Origin: Agrobacterium tumefaciens
GTDB lineage: Bacteria; Pseudomonadota; Alphaproteobacteria; Rhizobiales; Rhizobiaceae
DNA length: 64,000 nt
Direction of reading: 5' to 3'
Assembly: GCF_005221325.1 (NCBI RefSeq)
Contig: NZ_CP039889.1
Coordinates: 1-64,000, forward strand
Translations under genes and position numbers: made by a program
The notes under the pieces: generated by a model
Databases searched by the model: none
Seen by the model: only the letters and a program-made list of their open reading frames with translations
What the model was told of the DNA's origin: nothing
In this document: positions 33,966 to 43,209 of the stretch, piece after piece
How the letters are laid out: the number at the start of each line of letters is the position of its first letter
Position numbering within the stretch: position 1 is the stretch's first letter

Positions 33966-35012
33966 ATGAATTCCGAGATCAATTTCCAGCGCCGCCGCTT
34001 CTTCGGCATTGCCGCAATGACGGTTGCCGCGGTCGAATTCGGTGCGGCAGGCCTGGCGCACGCCAAAGGCGAACCCGCTTCGACTCAACCCTCAGCGCCA
34101 AGCGGTGGAGCCACCTCCTTTGGCCCCCTGAAGCAGGTCAAGGCGGGCGTCCTCAATGTCGGTTATGCCGAAGCTGGCCCCGCAGATGGCCCGGTCGCGC
34201 TGCTGCTGCACGGCTGGCCCTATGATATCTACAGCTATGTCGATGTCGCGCCCATCCTTGCTTCGGCTGGATATCGGGTGCTTATCCCCTACCTTCGCGG
34301 ATATGGCACGACCCGTTTTCTCTCGGACGAAACTGCACGCAACGGGCAGCAGGCAGCACTTGCGGTCGACATGATCGCCTTCCTCGACGCGCTCGGCATC
34401 AAACACGCCATCGTAGCCGGATATGACTGGGGCGCACGCACTGCCGATATCATGGCGGCACTCTGGCCCGAGCGCTGCAAGGGCCTGGTGTCGGTGAGCG
34501 GTTACCTCATCGGCAGTCAGGAAATCAACAGGAAGCCGCTTCCGCCCAAGGCGGAACTCTCCTGGTGGTATCAGTTCTATTTCGCGACAGAGCGTGGCCG
34601 TGCGGGTTATGCCGCAAACACCCGCGACTTCGTGCGTCTGATCTGGCAGACCGCATCTCCGACCTGGAATTTCAGCGACGAGACCTTTGATCGTTCCGTT
34701 CCCGCATTCGAAAACCCCGACCATGTGGCGATCACCATCCATAATTACCGCTGGCGGCTGGCACTTGCCGAAGGTGAAGCCAAATATGATGATTACGAGC
34801 GCCAGCTTGCAAAACTTCCCGTCATTACAGTTCCGACGATAACGCTGGAAGGTGACGCCAATGGCGCGCCGCATCCGGACCCCTCCGCCTATGCATCGAA
34901 GTTTTCCGGCAAGTACCAGCACCGCAATATCAGCGGCGGGATCGGCCATAACCTTCCCCAGGAAGCGCCCGAGGCATTTGCCAAGGCCGTTCTCGACGTC
35001 GCAACGCTTTAG
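33966..35012 (+). CDS. Tat-exported alpha/beta hydrolase (epoxide hydrolase/dehalogenase-like)
   Basis: 348 aa from ATG 33966 after ACAGGAGA. The N-terminus QRRRFFGIAAMTV followed by a hydrophobic stretch and AHA is a twin-arginine signal. The fold shows HGWPYD (oxyanion), GYDWGART with an aspartate nucleophile, and GHNLPQEAP with the catalytic histidine, as in epoxide hydrolases and haloalkane dehalogenases, which use an Asp rather than Ser. Export as a folded enzyme suggests action on an external toxic substrate. The OmpR-type system starts 95 bp downstream. Confidence 0.87.
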   Translation: MNSEINFQRRRFFGIAAMTVAAVEFGAAGLAHAKGEPASTQPSAPSGGATSFGPLKQVKAGVLNVGYAEAGPADGPVALLLHGWPYDIYSYVDVAPILASAGYRVLIPYLRGYGTTRFLSDETARNGQQAALAVDMIAFLDALGIKHAIVAGYDWGARTADIMAALWPERCKGLVSVSGYLIGSQEINRKPLPPKAELSWWYQFYFATERGRAGYAANTRDFVRLIWQTASPTWNFSDETFDRSVPAFENPDHVAITIHNYRWRLALAEGEAKYDDYERQLAKLPVITVPTITLEGDANGAPHPDPSAYASKFSGKYQHRNISGGIGHNLPQEAPEAFAKAVLDVATL

Positions 35013-35107
35013 GCTTGCCGAAGCCCGCGAACCGTTGTCTTACTGCCCGTGACAGCGGATGACGCGGTAGCGGGCCACTCGAACCGTCCGGATGACGAAG
35101 GCACCCA

Positions 35108-35848
35108 ATGGAACACATCGATCACATTCTTATCGTTGACGACGACAGGGAAATCCGGGAACTGGTCTCCAGCTACCTGAAGAAGAACGGTTTGCGCACG
35201 ACCGTTGCGGCCGACGGACGACAGATGAGAAGTTTTCTCGAAGGCAACGCCGTCGATCTGATCGTCCTCGACGTGATGATGCCCGGGGATGACGGGCTGG
35301 TTCTCTGCCGTGAGTTGCGGGCCGGCAAGCATAAGGCCACGCCGGTGCTGATGCTGACCGCCCGCGACGACGAGATGGATCGGATTATCGGGCTCGAAAT
35401 GGGCGCCGACGACTATCTTTCGAAACCCTTCGCAGCCCGGGAGCTTCTCGCACGGATCAAGGCCATTCTGCGCCGCACCCGAATGCTGCCCCCTAACCTC
35501 CAGATCAGCGAGGCGGGGCAGCTCCTGATCTTTGGTGAGTGGCGTCTCGACACGGTGGGCCGCCACCTGCTCGACAGGGAGGGCACGACGGTAGCCCTGA
35601 GCGGCGCTGAATACCGGCTTCTCAGGGTCTTCATCGATCATCCCCAGCGCGTCCTCAACCGGGACCAGCTCTTGAACCTCACCCAGGGGCGCGATGCCGA
35701 GATCTTCGACCGGTCGATCGATCTTCTCGTGAGCCGGGTGCGCCAGCGGCTGGGGGATGATGCGCGGGAACCCACCTACATCAAGACGGTGCGGGCGGAA
35801 GGTTATGTCTTTTCGGTACCGGTGGAGATTTCGGAGCCAAGGACATGA
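35108..35848 (+). CDS. OmpR-family response regulator
   Basis: 246 aa. Receiver with VDDD (10-13), phospho-acceptor D55 (LDVMMPG) and LSKPF lysine; winged-helix C-terminus ending TVRAEGYVFSVPV. It overlaps the kinase gene by four bases. Surrounded by exported hydrolases and redox genes that share an upstream element, it is a good candidate regulator of them. Confidence 0.93.
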   Translation: MEHIDHILIVDDDREIRELVSSYLKKNGLRTTVAADGRQMRSFLEGNAVDLIVLDVMMPGDDGLVLCRELRAGKHKATPVLMLTARDDEMDRIIGLEMGADDYLSKPFAARELLARIKAILRRTRMLPPNLQISEAGQLLIFGEWRLDTVGRHLLDREGTTVALSGAEYRLLRVFIDHPQRVLNRDQLLNLTQGRDAEIFDRSIDLLVSRVRQRLGDDAREPTYIKTVRAEGYVFSVPVEISEPRT

Positions 35849-37161
35849 ACCGCCGGCACCTGCTTGCCGGCTGGTGGCCACGCTCGTTGCGGTCCAGGCT
35901 CTTTCTCATCCTGTTCGCCGGCCTTGCCATTGCCTATGGCCTGTCGTTCAGCATCCTTTTTGCCGAACGATACATGTCGGCCAAGGCAGTCATGCTTGGC
36001 ACCCTGGAACAGGACCTTGCGGTTTCGATCGCCATCGTCGACCGCCTGCCTGCTGGGGAGCGTGCTGACTGGGTCAATCGTCTCAGCCGCAGCAACTATC
36101 AACTCGTCCTCGGCCCCGGCCTTCCCGGCGTTTCCGACATGTCCGGACGCGGCGCGGAAATCGCGCAGAGGATCGAGGAAGCCGTGGGACACAGGTTTCC
36201 CGTCAGGGTCGAGTCCATTCCCGGCGACGGCAAAAGGCTTCAGGCGCATCTGACGCTGTCGGACGGTTCGCCGTTAACAATCGATGTCACCCCACGCGGC
36301 GTGATGCCTTTGGCGGAATGGCTGCCTTATGTCTTCGCCGCGCAAATGGCGGTTCTCCTCCTGTTGACCTGGCTTGCGGTGCGGCAGACGACCCATCCCC
36401 TCAGCGCGCTTGCTGCGGCAGCGGAAGCGCTCGATCCGGGAGAGAAGGGTTTGCCGATGAGCGAGAATGGCCCAAGCGAAGTTGCCCATGCCGCCCGAGC
36501 CTTCAACGCCATGCGCGATCGCGTCGCGCAATATCTCGAAGAGCGGGTCCAGATACTCGCGGCGATCTCGCACGACCTGCAGACGCCCATCACCCGCATG
36601 CGATTGCGGGCCGATATGGCCGACGATACGCCGGAAAAGGAAAAACTGGTCAGCGACCTGCGTGAAATCGAACGCCTGGTGCAGGACGGGATCGCTTATG
36701 CACGCAGCGCTCACGGCAATGGCGAGAAAGCATCACGTATCGATCTGGCCTCCTTCATCGACAGCATCGCATATGACTATCAGGACACCGGAAAGGCTGT
36801 CACGGTCTCCGGCATGGTCCGCGGCACGGCGTCGACAAAACCCTATGCATTGCGCAGAATATTGACGAACTTCATAGATAATGCCCTTAAATTCGCCGGT
36901 AGTGCCGAAATTGCCGTAGACCGGCGCGCCGAAGGCACCATCGTCATAACGGTGCTGGATCGTGGACCGGGTATACCTGACCAGATGCTGCAAAATGCAA
37001 TGCAGCCCTTCTTCCGGATTGAAACATCGAGGAACCGCGACACGGGCGGAACAGGTCTCGGGCTTGCGATCGCGCAGCAACTGGCCGGAACGATCGGAGG
37101 CTCGGTCCGCCTCTATAACAGGCAGGGCGGCGGCCTTGCGGCGGAAGTGGCTTTTCCCTGA
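35845..37161 (+). CDS. EnvZ-type sensor histidine kinase
   Basis: 438 aa. Helices at about 18-38 and 162-182 flank a periplasmic domain of about 120 residues; HAMP follows (VRQTTHPLSALAAAAEALDP), then HisKA with H243 (AISHDLQTPITRMRLR) and HATPase (LDRGPGIPD, GGTGLGLAIAQQLAG). It is paired with the preceding response regulator. The periplasmic domain gives no ligand clue. Confidence 0.93.
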   Translation: MNRRHLLAGWWPRSLRSRLFLILFAGLAIAYGLSFSILFAERYMSAKAVMLGTLEQDLAVSIAIVDRLPAGERADWVNRLSRSNYQLVLGPGLPGVSDMSGRGAEIAQRIEEAVGHRFPVRVESIPGDGKRLQAHLTLSDGSPLTIDVTPRGVMPLAEWLPYVFAAQMAVLLLLTWLAVRQTTHPLSALAAAAEALDPGEKGLPMSENGPSEVAHAARAFNAMRDRVAQYLEERVQILAAISHDLQTPITRMRLRADMADDTPEKEKLVSDLREIERLVQDGIAYARSAHGNGEKASRIDLASFIDSIAYDYQDTGKAVTVSGMVRGTASTKPYALRRILTNFIDNALKFAGSAEIAVDRRAEGTIVITVLDRGPGIPDQMLQNAMQPFFRIETSRNRDTGGTGLGLAIAQQLAGTIGGSVRLYNRQGGGLAAEVAFP

Positions 37162-37199
37162 AGGAAGGCGGCCGATGATACTGTCGGCCGCTACGTTTC

Positions 37200-37236
37200 G
37201 ATACAGTTTCGCAATTTCCAGAAACATGCCGGATAC
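37200..37236 (+). promoter_or_regulatory. Shared GATAC element, copy 4 (upstream of the Ohr/OsmC gene)
   Basis: GATAC (37200-37204) and ACATGCCGGATAC (37224-37236), cores 32 bp apart; 64 bp before the gene. The 13-mer is identical to copy 1. Confidence 0.55.
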
Positions 37237-37300
37237 GCTGCTCCGTCACAAAAGCTCCTATCAGAAAACGCCGCAGCAGCGGCAATGAAAGGAGCCTCCC

Positions 37301-37717
37301 ATGACCAAGATCGAGACTGTTCTTTATACCGGCAAGACCCACACGACAGGCGGCCGTGACGGATCAGCGCAAAGCGACGACGGCGCGCTCGGTATCAAGC
37401 TCTCGCCTCCGGGTAGCGGCAAGCTGGGCACGAATCCCGAGCAGCTTTTTGCTGCCGGATGGTCGGCTTGTTTTATTGGCGCCATGACAAAGGCGGCGGC
37501 GAAACGCCAGCTCCGGCTTCCGGCCGATACCGCCGTCGACGCGGAAGTCGATCTCGGCACGACGGGCGGTGAGTTCTTCCTGCAGGCTCGCCTTCTAGTC
37601 AGCCTGCCCGGTATCGACCGCGCCGCCGCGCAGGCGATCATCGAGGATGCTCACCAGATCTGCCCCTATTCGAAGGCAACCAGGGGGAATATCGATGTTG
37701 CGCTCAAGCTCGCTTAA
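37301..37717 (+). CDS. ohr: Organic hydroperoxide resistance protein (Ohr/OsmC family)
   Basis: 138 aa, normal for Ohr. Both redox cysteines are present, in GWSACFIGAM (about 54) and HQICPYSKATRG (about 119), with the Ohr-type VDAEVDLG strand. It reduces organic and lipid hydroperoxides using lipoylated proteins. No OhrR repressor gene is adjacent; instead it carries the shared GATAC element, so control by the neighbouring two-component system or another regulator is more likely than the usual OhrR switch. Confidence 0.92.
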   Translation: MTKIETVLYTGKTHTTGGRDGSAQSDDGALGIKLSPPGSGKLGTNPEQLFAAGWSACFIGAMTKAAAKRQLRLPADTAVDAEVDLGTTGGEFFLQARLLVSLPGIDRAAAQAIIEDAHQICPYSKATRGNIDVALKLA

Positions 37718-37853
37718 GCCGATTATTTCCACCCGTACGTTCGTCATCGCCATAGTGTTTGCGGCGATATTTGCGGCACCGTGCATCTATGACGCAACAT
37801 CGAATGAAGCCTCGCCGCTTGCAGGGTTTCTGGGCGTCGTTACATCGATATAA
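37695..37853 (+). CDS. Small membrane or secreted peptide overlapping the ohr 3' end
   Basis: 52 aa from ATG 37695 after GGGGA, overlapping the last 23 bases of the ohr gene in another frame. Basic start (MLRSSSLKPIISTR) followed by a hydrophobic helix (TFVIAIVFAAIFAAPCIYDA) and a short polar tail. Shape and binding site fit a real membrane peptide, but chance cannot be excluded. Confidence 0.4.
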   Translation: MLRSSSLKPIISTRTFVIAIVFAAIFAAPCIYDATSNEASPLAGFLGVVTSI

Positions 37854-38026
37854 AGCGCAAGGAAACGGCTCGGCGCCCGCAGCAGCCGTTTCCGCTTTTG
37901 CCTGTCGTCCTGCCTTTGACGAAAACGGCGATGCGTTCCCGCCCTACACGCGGCGTACATCAGATGCGTCCCTGCGGTGAACAGCGCCGCCAAACTTACC
38001 ATCCAATCTTGAACGAGGTCAGATCC

Positions 38027-39445
38027 ATGCGATCGATTGAACACATCTATGTCGACGATAAATTTGTAGTGCCTGATGGCAAAGAACGTCTGGACCTTTT
38101 TAACCCGGCAACGGAAGAGAAAATCGGCGATGTACGGCTTGGCAACGCTAATGACGTCGATGCTGCAGTGGCCGTCGCAAAACGGGCGTTTCCCGCAATG
38201 GCGGCATCCAGCAAGGCGCAGCGCATCGACATGCTGCGGAACTTGCGCGACGCGATTTCAGCTCAACCCGACGCGCTCGCACAAGCCATGACCGAGGAAT
38301 ATGGAGCACCGGCCTATTTTACGGCCTTCTCGGTTCAAAACGCTGCGTCGATTTTCGATGTGATGGCTGAAACCGTTGCAAAGTACGACTTCGACCGGGT
38401 TGCAGGCAAAAGCACGGTCAACATGCTGCCGCGCGGCGTTATGGCAGCGACAACCCCCTGGAACAGCAATTTCGGATTCATCGCCACCAAACTTGCGCAT
38501 GCAATCGGCTCCGGTTCGACTCTTGTCATCAAGCCGGCCGAGCAGAGCGCATTCCAGACCGATGTCCTCGTCAGAAGGCTGCATGAGGCCGGCTTGCCGG
38601 CAGGTGTCCTCAACGTCGTCAACGGCACGGGTCCGGTGGTTGGCGCGGCACTGACGCAACATCCCGACGTGGCAACCATCAGCTTTACGGGTTCGACGCA
38701 GGCAGCGAAGATCATTCAACGTGCTGCAATCGACGGCATGAAGAGAGTGATATTGGAACTGGGAGGCAAAGCGCCCACCATCATCCTGCCGGATGCCGAT
38801 CTCGACAAGGCAATCCCTGTCGCCCTGATGTCAGGCTTTGCAAATAGCGGCCAGGCCTGCGTCGCGGGCACCCGCATCATCGCCCCACGCTCCAGACTCG
38901 GCGAGATTTCCGAGCGACTGAGGACGCAGACTGAAAAATTCAAGGTCGGGGACGGCCGTGATCCGGAGGTTCAGATCGGGCCGCTCGCCAGCCTTGCCCA
39001 GTGGGAGAGGATTCAGGCCTATATCCGGCTCGGTGTCGAAGAAGGCGCCACGCTCCTGACGGGCGGAGCGGGGCGACCGGCTGGATTTGAAAAAGGATGG
39101 TTCGCCCGCCCGACAATCTTTGCCGATGTCAGGAATGACATGCGCATCGCGCGTGAAGAAATCTTCGGTCCTGTCCTATGCCTTCTCGCCTATGACGATG
39201 AAGATGAGGCCGTCGCGATCGCCAATGACAGCGATTATGGACTGCAGGCCTATGTGCTGGGATCCGACCTCCGGCATGCCGAGCGAATAGCGGCAAGGCT
39301 GTTGGCTGGTCGTGTCGTGATCAACGGCGCTCCCCATGATCCCCGCGCGCCCTTCGGAGGCTTCAAACAATCCGGTATCGGCAGGGAAATCGGCGCCTTC
39401 GGCCTCGACGGCATGCTCGAACCGCGCGCCGTTCTGACGCCATAA
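38027..39445 (+). CDS. NAD(P)+-dependent aldehyde dehydrogenase
   Basis: 472 aa from ATG 38027 after GAGG; a longer open frame begins at 37898 without a good site. Catalytic glutamate in ELGGKAP, catalytic cysteine in NSGQACVAGTRI, cofactor segment FTGSTQAAK and C-terminal PFGGFKQSGIGRE are complete. It belongs to the broad-substrate aldehyde dehydrogenases. In this neighbourhood it could oxidise aldehydes arising from epoxide, halide or peroxide chemistry of the exported hydrolases. No GATAC element is seen directly upstream. Confidence 0.92.
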   Translation: MRSIEHIYVDDKFVVPDGKERLDLFNPATEEKIGDVRLGNANDVDAAVAVAKRAFPAMAASSKAQRIDMLRNLRDAISAQPDALAQAMTEEYGAPAYFTAFSVQNAASIFDVMAETVAKYDFDRVAGKSTVNMLPRGVMAATTPWNSNFGFIATKLAHAIGSGSTLVIKPAEQSAFQTDVLVRRLHEAGLPAGVLNVVNGTGPVVGAALTQHPDVATISFTGSTQAAKIIQRAAIDGMKRVILELGGKAPTIILPDADLDKAIPVALMSGFANSGQACVAGTRIIAPRSRLGEISERLRTQTEKFKVGDGRDPEVQIGPLASLAQWERIQAYIRLGVEEGATLLTGGAGRPAGFEKGWFARPTIFADVRNDMRIAREEIFGPVLCLLAYDDEDEAVAIANDSDYGLQAYVLGSDLRHAERIAARLLAGRVVINGAPHDPRAPFGGFKQSGIGREIGAFGLDGMLEPRAVLTP

Positions 39446-39524
39446 CCCCAAAAGGTCCAGCGCGTCGCCAACTTCCGAAGGGCTTTGTATCCGCAAGTGT
39501 CAGCCGGACGAAATGCAACGTTGG

Positions 39525-39562
39525 GTGACGCAAAAGCGGGTCAAGGGAAACAGCCGGGATAC
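39525..39562 (+). promoter_or_regulatory. Shared GATAC element, copy 5
   Basis: GTGAC (39525-39529) and ACAGCCGGGATAC (39550-39562), cores 33 bp apart, 61 bp before the epoxide hydrolase start; weaker match than copies 1 and 4. Confidence 0.42.
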
Positions 39563-39623
39563 GATCAACACATACCAGTTTCCGGCGCGAAATGGTCGCG
39601 AAACCCATCAAATGGAGATAAAT

Positions 39624-40946
39624 ATGACCGACATCTTCACCCCTGCAAAAAGAGGCGCGGCAACCGCCATCGCCCTTGGGTCTGCAATGGCTGTCCTCAT
39701 CGCCTTCACGCCCGCTCTTGCTGTCGAGAGCGGCAAGCCACCCCAATCCGACACCGCACCCGGCGATGACGGCATCCGGCCTTTCCAGATCCATGTTGAT
39801 CAGTCACAGATTGACGACCTGAAAGCCAGGATCAGGAATTCACGCTGGCCTGACAAGGAAACCGTGGGCGATATCTCCCAGGGCATTCAGCTGGCGCGGG
39901 TTCAGGACCTCGTTCAATATTGGGGCAGCGATTACGACTGGCGGAAAGCCGAGAAAGAACTGAACGCGTTGCCGCAGTTCATCACCAGAATCGATGGCGT
40001 CGACATTCACTTCATTCACGTCCGCTCGCGCCATCCCAACGCCCTGCCTGTCATCCTCACCCATGGCTGGCCAGGTTCCATCTTCGAATTCACGAAGGTT
40101 ATCGGCCCACTGACGGATCCGACCGCTTACGGCGGCAAGGCCGAGGACGCGTTCGATGTAATCATTCCCTCCATTCCCGGCTACGGTTTTTCGGGCCATC
40201 CGGCCGATCTCGGCTGGGGACCGGACCGCGTCGCGCGCGCCTGGGACACCCTTGTGAAGCGACTGGGCTACACACGTTATGTCTCTCAGGGCGGCGACCA
40301 TGGCTCTGTCATTTCCGATGCGCTCGCACGCCAGGCTCCAAAGGGTCTGCTTGGCATTCACCTCAATATGCCGGCCACCGTTCCCGGAGCGCTGATGAAG
40401 GGTATCAACAGCGGTGATCCGGCACCGGCGGATCTGTCGACGCCCGAACGAAATGCCTATAATGCGCTGCAGGAATTTTTCGGCCGGAACGCGGCCTATG
40501 GCGCGATGATGGTGACACGACCTCAGACGATCGGATATTCGCTCTCCGATTCCCCCAGCGGCCTTGCATCGTTCATCTATGAGAAGTTCGTGCAGTGGAG
40601 CGACAGTAATGGCGAGCCCGAAAACGTGCTTTCCAGAGACGAAATGCTCAATGACATCACGCTCTACTGGTTGACCAACAGCGGCGCGTCCGGCGCGCGC
40701 TTCTACTGGGAAAACAACAATAACAACTTCAGCGCGGACGCCCAGAAGACCCGGGACATCAAAATCCCCGTCGGCATTACGGTATTCCCGAAAGAAATCT
40801 ATCAGGCACCCGAGAGCTGGAGCAGGCAGGCCTATCCGTCACTCACCTATTATCATCAGGTGGAGCACGGTGGACATTTCGCCGCATGGGAGCAGCCCGA
40901 TATTTTTTCCCGCGAGATTCGGGAGGCTTTCAGGAAGCTGCGCTGA
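39624..40946 (+). CDS. Exported epoxide hydrolase (EHN-domain alpha/beta hydrolase)
   Basis: 440 aa from ATG 39624 after GGAG. Signal peptide about 1-33 (ALAVES). Residues about 50-155 match the epoxide-hydrolase N-terminal domain (FQIHVDQSQIDDLKARIRNS); then HGWPGS, nucleophile aspartate in QGGDHGSV, lid region, and the catalytic histidine in EHGGHFAAWEQP. It resembles microsomal/juvenile-hormone-type epoxide hydrolases that open epoxides to diols. Fourth member of the clustered exported hydrolases when the one at 41,692 is counted. Confidence 0.9.
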   Translation: MTDIFTPAKRGAATAIALGSAMAVLIAFTPALAVESGKPPQSDTAPGDDGIRPFQIHVDQSQIDDLKARIRNSRWPDKETVGDISQGIQLARVQDLVQYWGSDYDWRKAEKELNALPQFITRIDGVDIHFIHVRSRHPNALPVILTHGWPGSIFEFTKVIGPLTDPTAYGGKAEDAFDVIIPSIPGYGFSGHPADLGWGPDRVARAWDTLVKRLGYTRYVSQGGDHGSVISDALARQAPKGLLGIHLNMPATVPGALMKGINSGDPAPADLSTPERNAYNALQEFFGRNAAYGAMMVTRPQTIGYSLSDSPSGLASFIYEKFVQWSDSNGEPENVLSRDEMLNDITLYWLTNSGASGARFYWENNNNNFSADAQKTRDIKIPVGITVFPKEIYQAPESWSRQAYPSLTYYHQVEHGGHFAAWEQPDIFSREIREAFRKLR

Positions 40947-40968
40947 GAGGCCGTTAAGTTGGAAGTGC

Positions 40969-41022
40969 GGCCCCAAGCCGCGCTTCATCACAAAGATGCC
41001 CGGTTTAGCCCCGGGGCACTTC
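40969..41022. repeat. Long-range 8-bp inverted repeat after the epoxide hydrolase gene
   Basis: GGAAGTGC and GCACTTCC near the edges enclose further short pairing segments such as GCGGC/GCCGC. It may form the 3' end structure of the epoxide hydrolase transcript; no clear T-run follows. Confidence 0.3.
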
Positions 41023-41090
41023 CGCAGTAAAAAGGCGGCCCCCTCGACCCAGGTCGAGGAACGGCTTTCTATATATGAGGCTGAGACATT

Positions 41091-41297
41091 TCAGGCCGCA
41101 ACGGCGATCCGTCCCGCCATCCACAGATCGAGCGACGATCGCAGCATTGATCCGGTCACAGCGTCAGTTGAGGCAATCCTGATCAGGTGTTTTGCGGCGT
41201 CGATGGCCAGCGCAGACCCGATCGGCAGGCGATTGTCTTCGCAAAACTCGTTCAAAACCTTGCGGATCGACAGAAGCGATATTGCTTCGTTGGTCAT
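41091..41297 (-). CDS. Hypothetical 68-aa helical protein
   Basis: ATG at 41297 follows GGAGA at a good distance. The product (EAISLLSIRKVLNEFCEDNR and later MLRSSLDLWMAGRIAVAA) is helical, amphipathic and of normal composition. No domain recognised. It may be a small rhizobial orphan gene. Confidence 0.5.
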   Translation of the reverse strand: MTNEAISLLSIRKVLNEFCEDNRLPIGSALAIDAAKHLIRIASTDAVTGSMLRSSLDLWMAGRIAVAA

Positions 41298-41421
41298 ATC
41301 TGGTCTCCACCTTGACTAGCGACGTTGCGCCAATAGATGGAGACGTGTTGTGTCTGGAGTTTTCCGACGAAAGCTGGAAATGGTACCGGGATGTAGCTTG
41401 ATCGGTTTCCGATGCAATAAG

Positions 41422-41625
41422 CTACTGTCGGCGATGGCGATCGAACGGTCCAGTCAGCGATCCTGTTCCGGAATTTGACGGGTCCGGCTCCAACACGGCA
41501 CCGATCCGATTTTCCGCATCGACCTGGCGGGGCAAAGGAAGCTCAAGCTTGATATTCTCCATCTCGGGCAGGCTTGCGATGCCGTCACGAAGGGCAAGGT
41601 CTTCATAAGATGGCTTGAACGGCAT
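41422..41625 (-). CDS. Hypothetical 67-aa protein
   Basis: ATG at 41625 is five bases after GGAGAT. The sequence (MPFKPSYEDLALRDGIASLP and on) is hydrophilic and proline-rich without a membrane segment. It lies downstream of the haloperoxidase-like gene on the same strand (66-bp gap) and may belong to that operon. Function unknown. Confidence 0.45.
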   Translation of the reverse strand: MPFKPSYEDLALRDGIASLPEMENIKLELPLPRQVDAENRIGAVLEPDPSNSGTGSLTGPFDRHRRQ

Positions 41626-41691
41626 CGAAATCTCCTACTTACAATAAATTGGCCGCTACCCGCTTTTACAGATAGCGGCCGGTTTACACGA

Positions 41692-42672
41692 TCAGCCCTT
41701 CACGAAGGCCAGCAGATCGGGGTTGATGACGTCCGCATGGGTTGTCAGCATGCCATGAGGATAACCCTTGTAAACCTTCAGCGTGCCGTTTTTCAGAAGC
41801 TTGACCGACAATTCGGCGGAAGCCGCTATCGGCACGACCTGGTCGTCATCACCGTGGAGAACGAGCGTCGGCACCGTGATCGCCTTCAGGTCTTCCGTCT
41901 GGTCGGTTTCCGAGAAGGCTTTGACACCGTCATAATGAGCCTTGGCGCTGCCCATCATGCCCTGACGCCACCAGTTCTGGATGACACCGGGATAGATCTT
42001 GGCATCCGGCCGGTTGAAACCGTAGAACGGGCCGGTCGGCACGTCCAAGAAGAACTGCGCGCGGTTCTCGGCCACGCCCTTGCGGAAGCTGTCGAAGACT
42101 TCGATCGGCAGGCCGCCGGGATTGGAGGGCGTCTTCAGCATCAGCGGCGGAACGGCGGAGACGAGCACGGCCTTGGCGACGCGGCCCTGCGGCTCGCCGA
42201 ATTTGGCGACATAGCGTGCGACTTCACCGCCGCCGGTCGAGTGGCCGATATGAACCGCATTCCTGAGATCGAGATGTTCGGCAACGGCGGACGCGTCGGC
42301 GGCATAATGATCCATGTCGTGGCCGTCGCTCACCTGCTGCGAACGGCCGTGGCCGCGGCGGTCATGCGCCACCACGCGGTAACCGTTCTGAACGAAGAAC
42401 AGCATCTGCGCGTCCCAGTCGTCGGAGGACAAAGGCCAGCCGTGATGGAACACGATAGGCTGAGCATCCTTCGGACCCCAGTCCTTGAAATAGATTTCGA
42501 CGCCCTCCTTGGTCTTTACGAATGATTCGGTCATTGGAAATGTTCCTTCGTTGCGGGATGGGATAGTTTTTGAAAATGCTGTTGATGGCATGGCCATCGC
42601 AGTGGAAAGCGCGGCACCGGCCAGCAGGACATGCCGCCTGGAAATTGCCAGCTCGATTGGATTGTCGGTCAT
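41692..42672 (-). CDS. Tat-exported alpha/beta hydrolase (non-haem haloperoxidase family)
   Basis: 326 aa. N-terminal [18 protein letters not shown] with a following AFS site is a twin-arginine signal. [11 protein letters not shown], nucleophile serine in GHSTGGGEV and histidine in YPHGMLTTH match cofactor-free chloroperoxidase/perhydrolase-type enzymes. An internal MTESF start (about 42534) would give the cytoplasmic length usual for this family, so the exported form is an extension. It follows the dps gene by 18 bp, so the two are likely co-transcribed. Confidence 0.88.
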   Translation of the reverse strand: MTDNPIELAISRRHVLLAGAALSTAMAMPSTAFSKTIPSRNEGTFPMTESFVKTKEGVEIYFKDWGPKDAQPIVFHHGWPLSSDDWDAQMLFFVQNGYRVVAHDRRGHGRSQQVSDGHDMDHYAADASAVAEHLDLRNAVHIGHSTGGGEVARYVAKFGEPQGRVAKAVLVSAVPPLMLKTPSNPGGLPIEVFDSFRKGVAENRAQFFLDVPTGPFYGFNRPDAKIYPGVIQNWWRQGMMGSAKAHYDGVKAFSETDQTEDLKAITVPTLVLHGDDDQVVPIAASAELSVKLLKNGTLKVYKGYPHGMLTTHADVINPDLLAFVKG

Positions 42673-42690
42673 TTTGTTTCCTGCCTGGCT

Positions 42691-43209
42691 TCAACGCTCG
42701 CGGCGGGTGGTTTCGAACAGGAACCAGGTGCGGCGCTCGGTCTCGTCGATCCAGTTTTCAATCAGGCTGGTGGTGGCGTGGTCATTGAGGTCGGAGGTGA
42801 GGTTGTGCGTCTGCCGAAGGATGGCGGTCAGTTGCTTGTTGTCCTCGCGCAACTCGGCCAGCATATCCTCCGGCTTAACGAAGTCGGCATCGTTGTCGAG
42901 GAGACGCTTGACGCGGGCGATATGACCGATGGAACGGATGGTCGTGCCGCCGATCTTGCGCGCCCTTTCGGCAATGTCGTCGGTCATCGCAAAGATCTGG
43001 GCGCCCTGTTCGTCCAGCAACGTGTGGTAATCGCGAAAATGCGGGCCGGAAACATGCCAGTGGAAGTTCTTGGTCTTGATGTAGAGCGTGAAGACGTCCG
43101 CCAGCAGCGCGGTCAGCGCAGCGGAGATTTCGCGGCTCGCTTCAGTGCCGAGATCGGTCGGCGTTGCGAGTGGAAGCTTGCGGTTCTTGGCAGCTGTGGT
43201 CGTGTCCAT
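42691..43209 (-). CDS. dps: Dps-type ferritin, DNA-protection protein
   Basis: 172 aa from ATG 43209 after AAAGGAGA; a longer frame upstream to 43506 crosses the putative small RNA and is not credible. The ferroxidase residues are present: HWHVSGPHF with the histidines, HTLLDEQGAQIFAMTDDIAE with Asp and Glu. Dps dodecamers oxidise Fe2+ with H2O2 and shield DNA. It forms an apparent operon with the haloperoxidase-like hydrolase and diverges from the FdhF-type gene. Confidence 0.92.
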   Translation of the reverse strand: MDTTTAAKNRKLPLATPTDLGTEASREISAALTALLADVFTLYIKTKNFHWHVSGPHFRDYHTLLDEQGAQIFAMTDDIAERARKIGGTTIRSIGHIARVKRLLDNDADFVKPEDMLAELREDNKQLTAILRQTHNLTSDLNDHATTSLIENWIDETERRTWFLFETTRRER

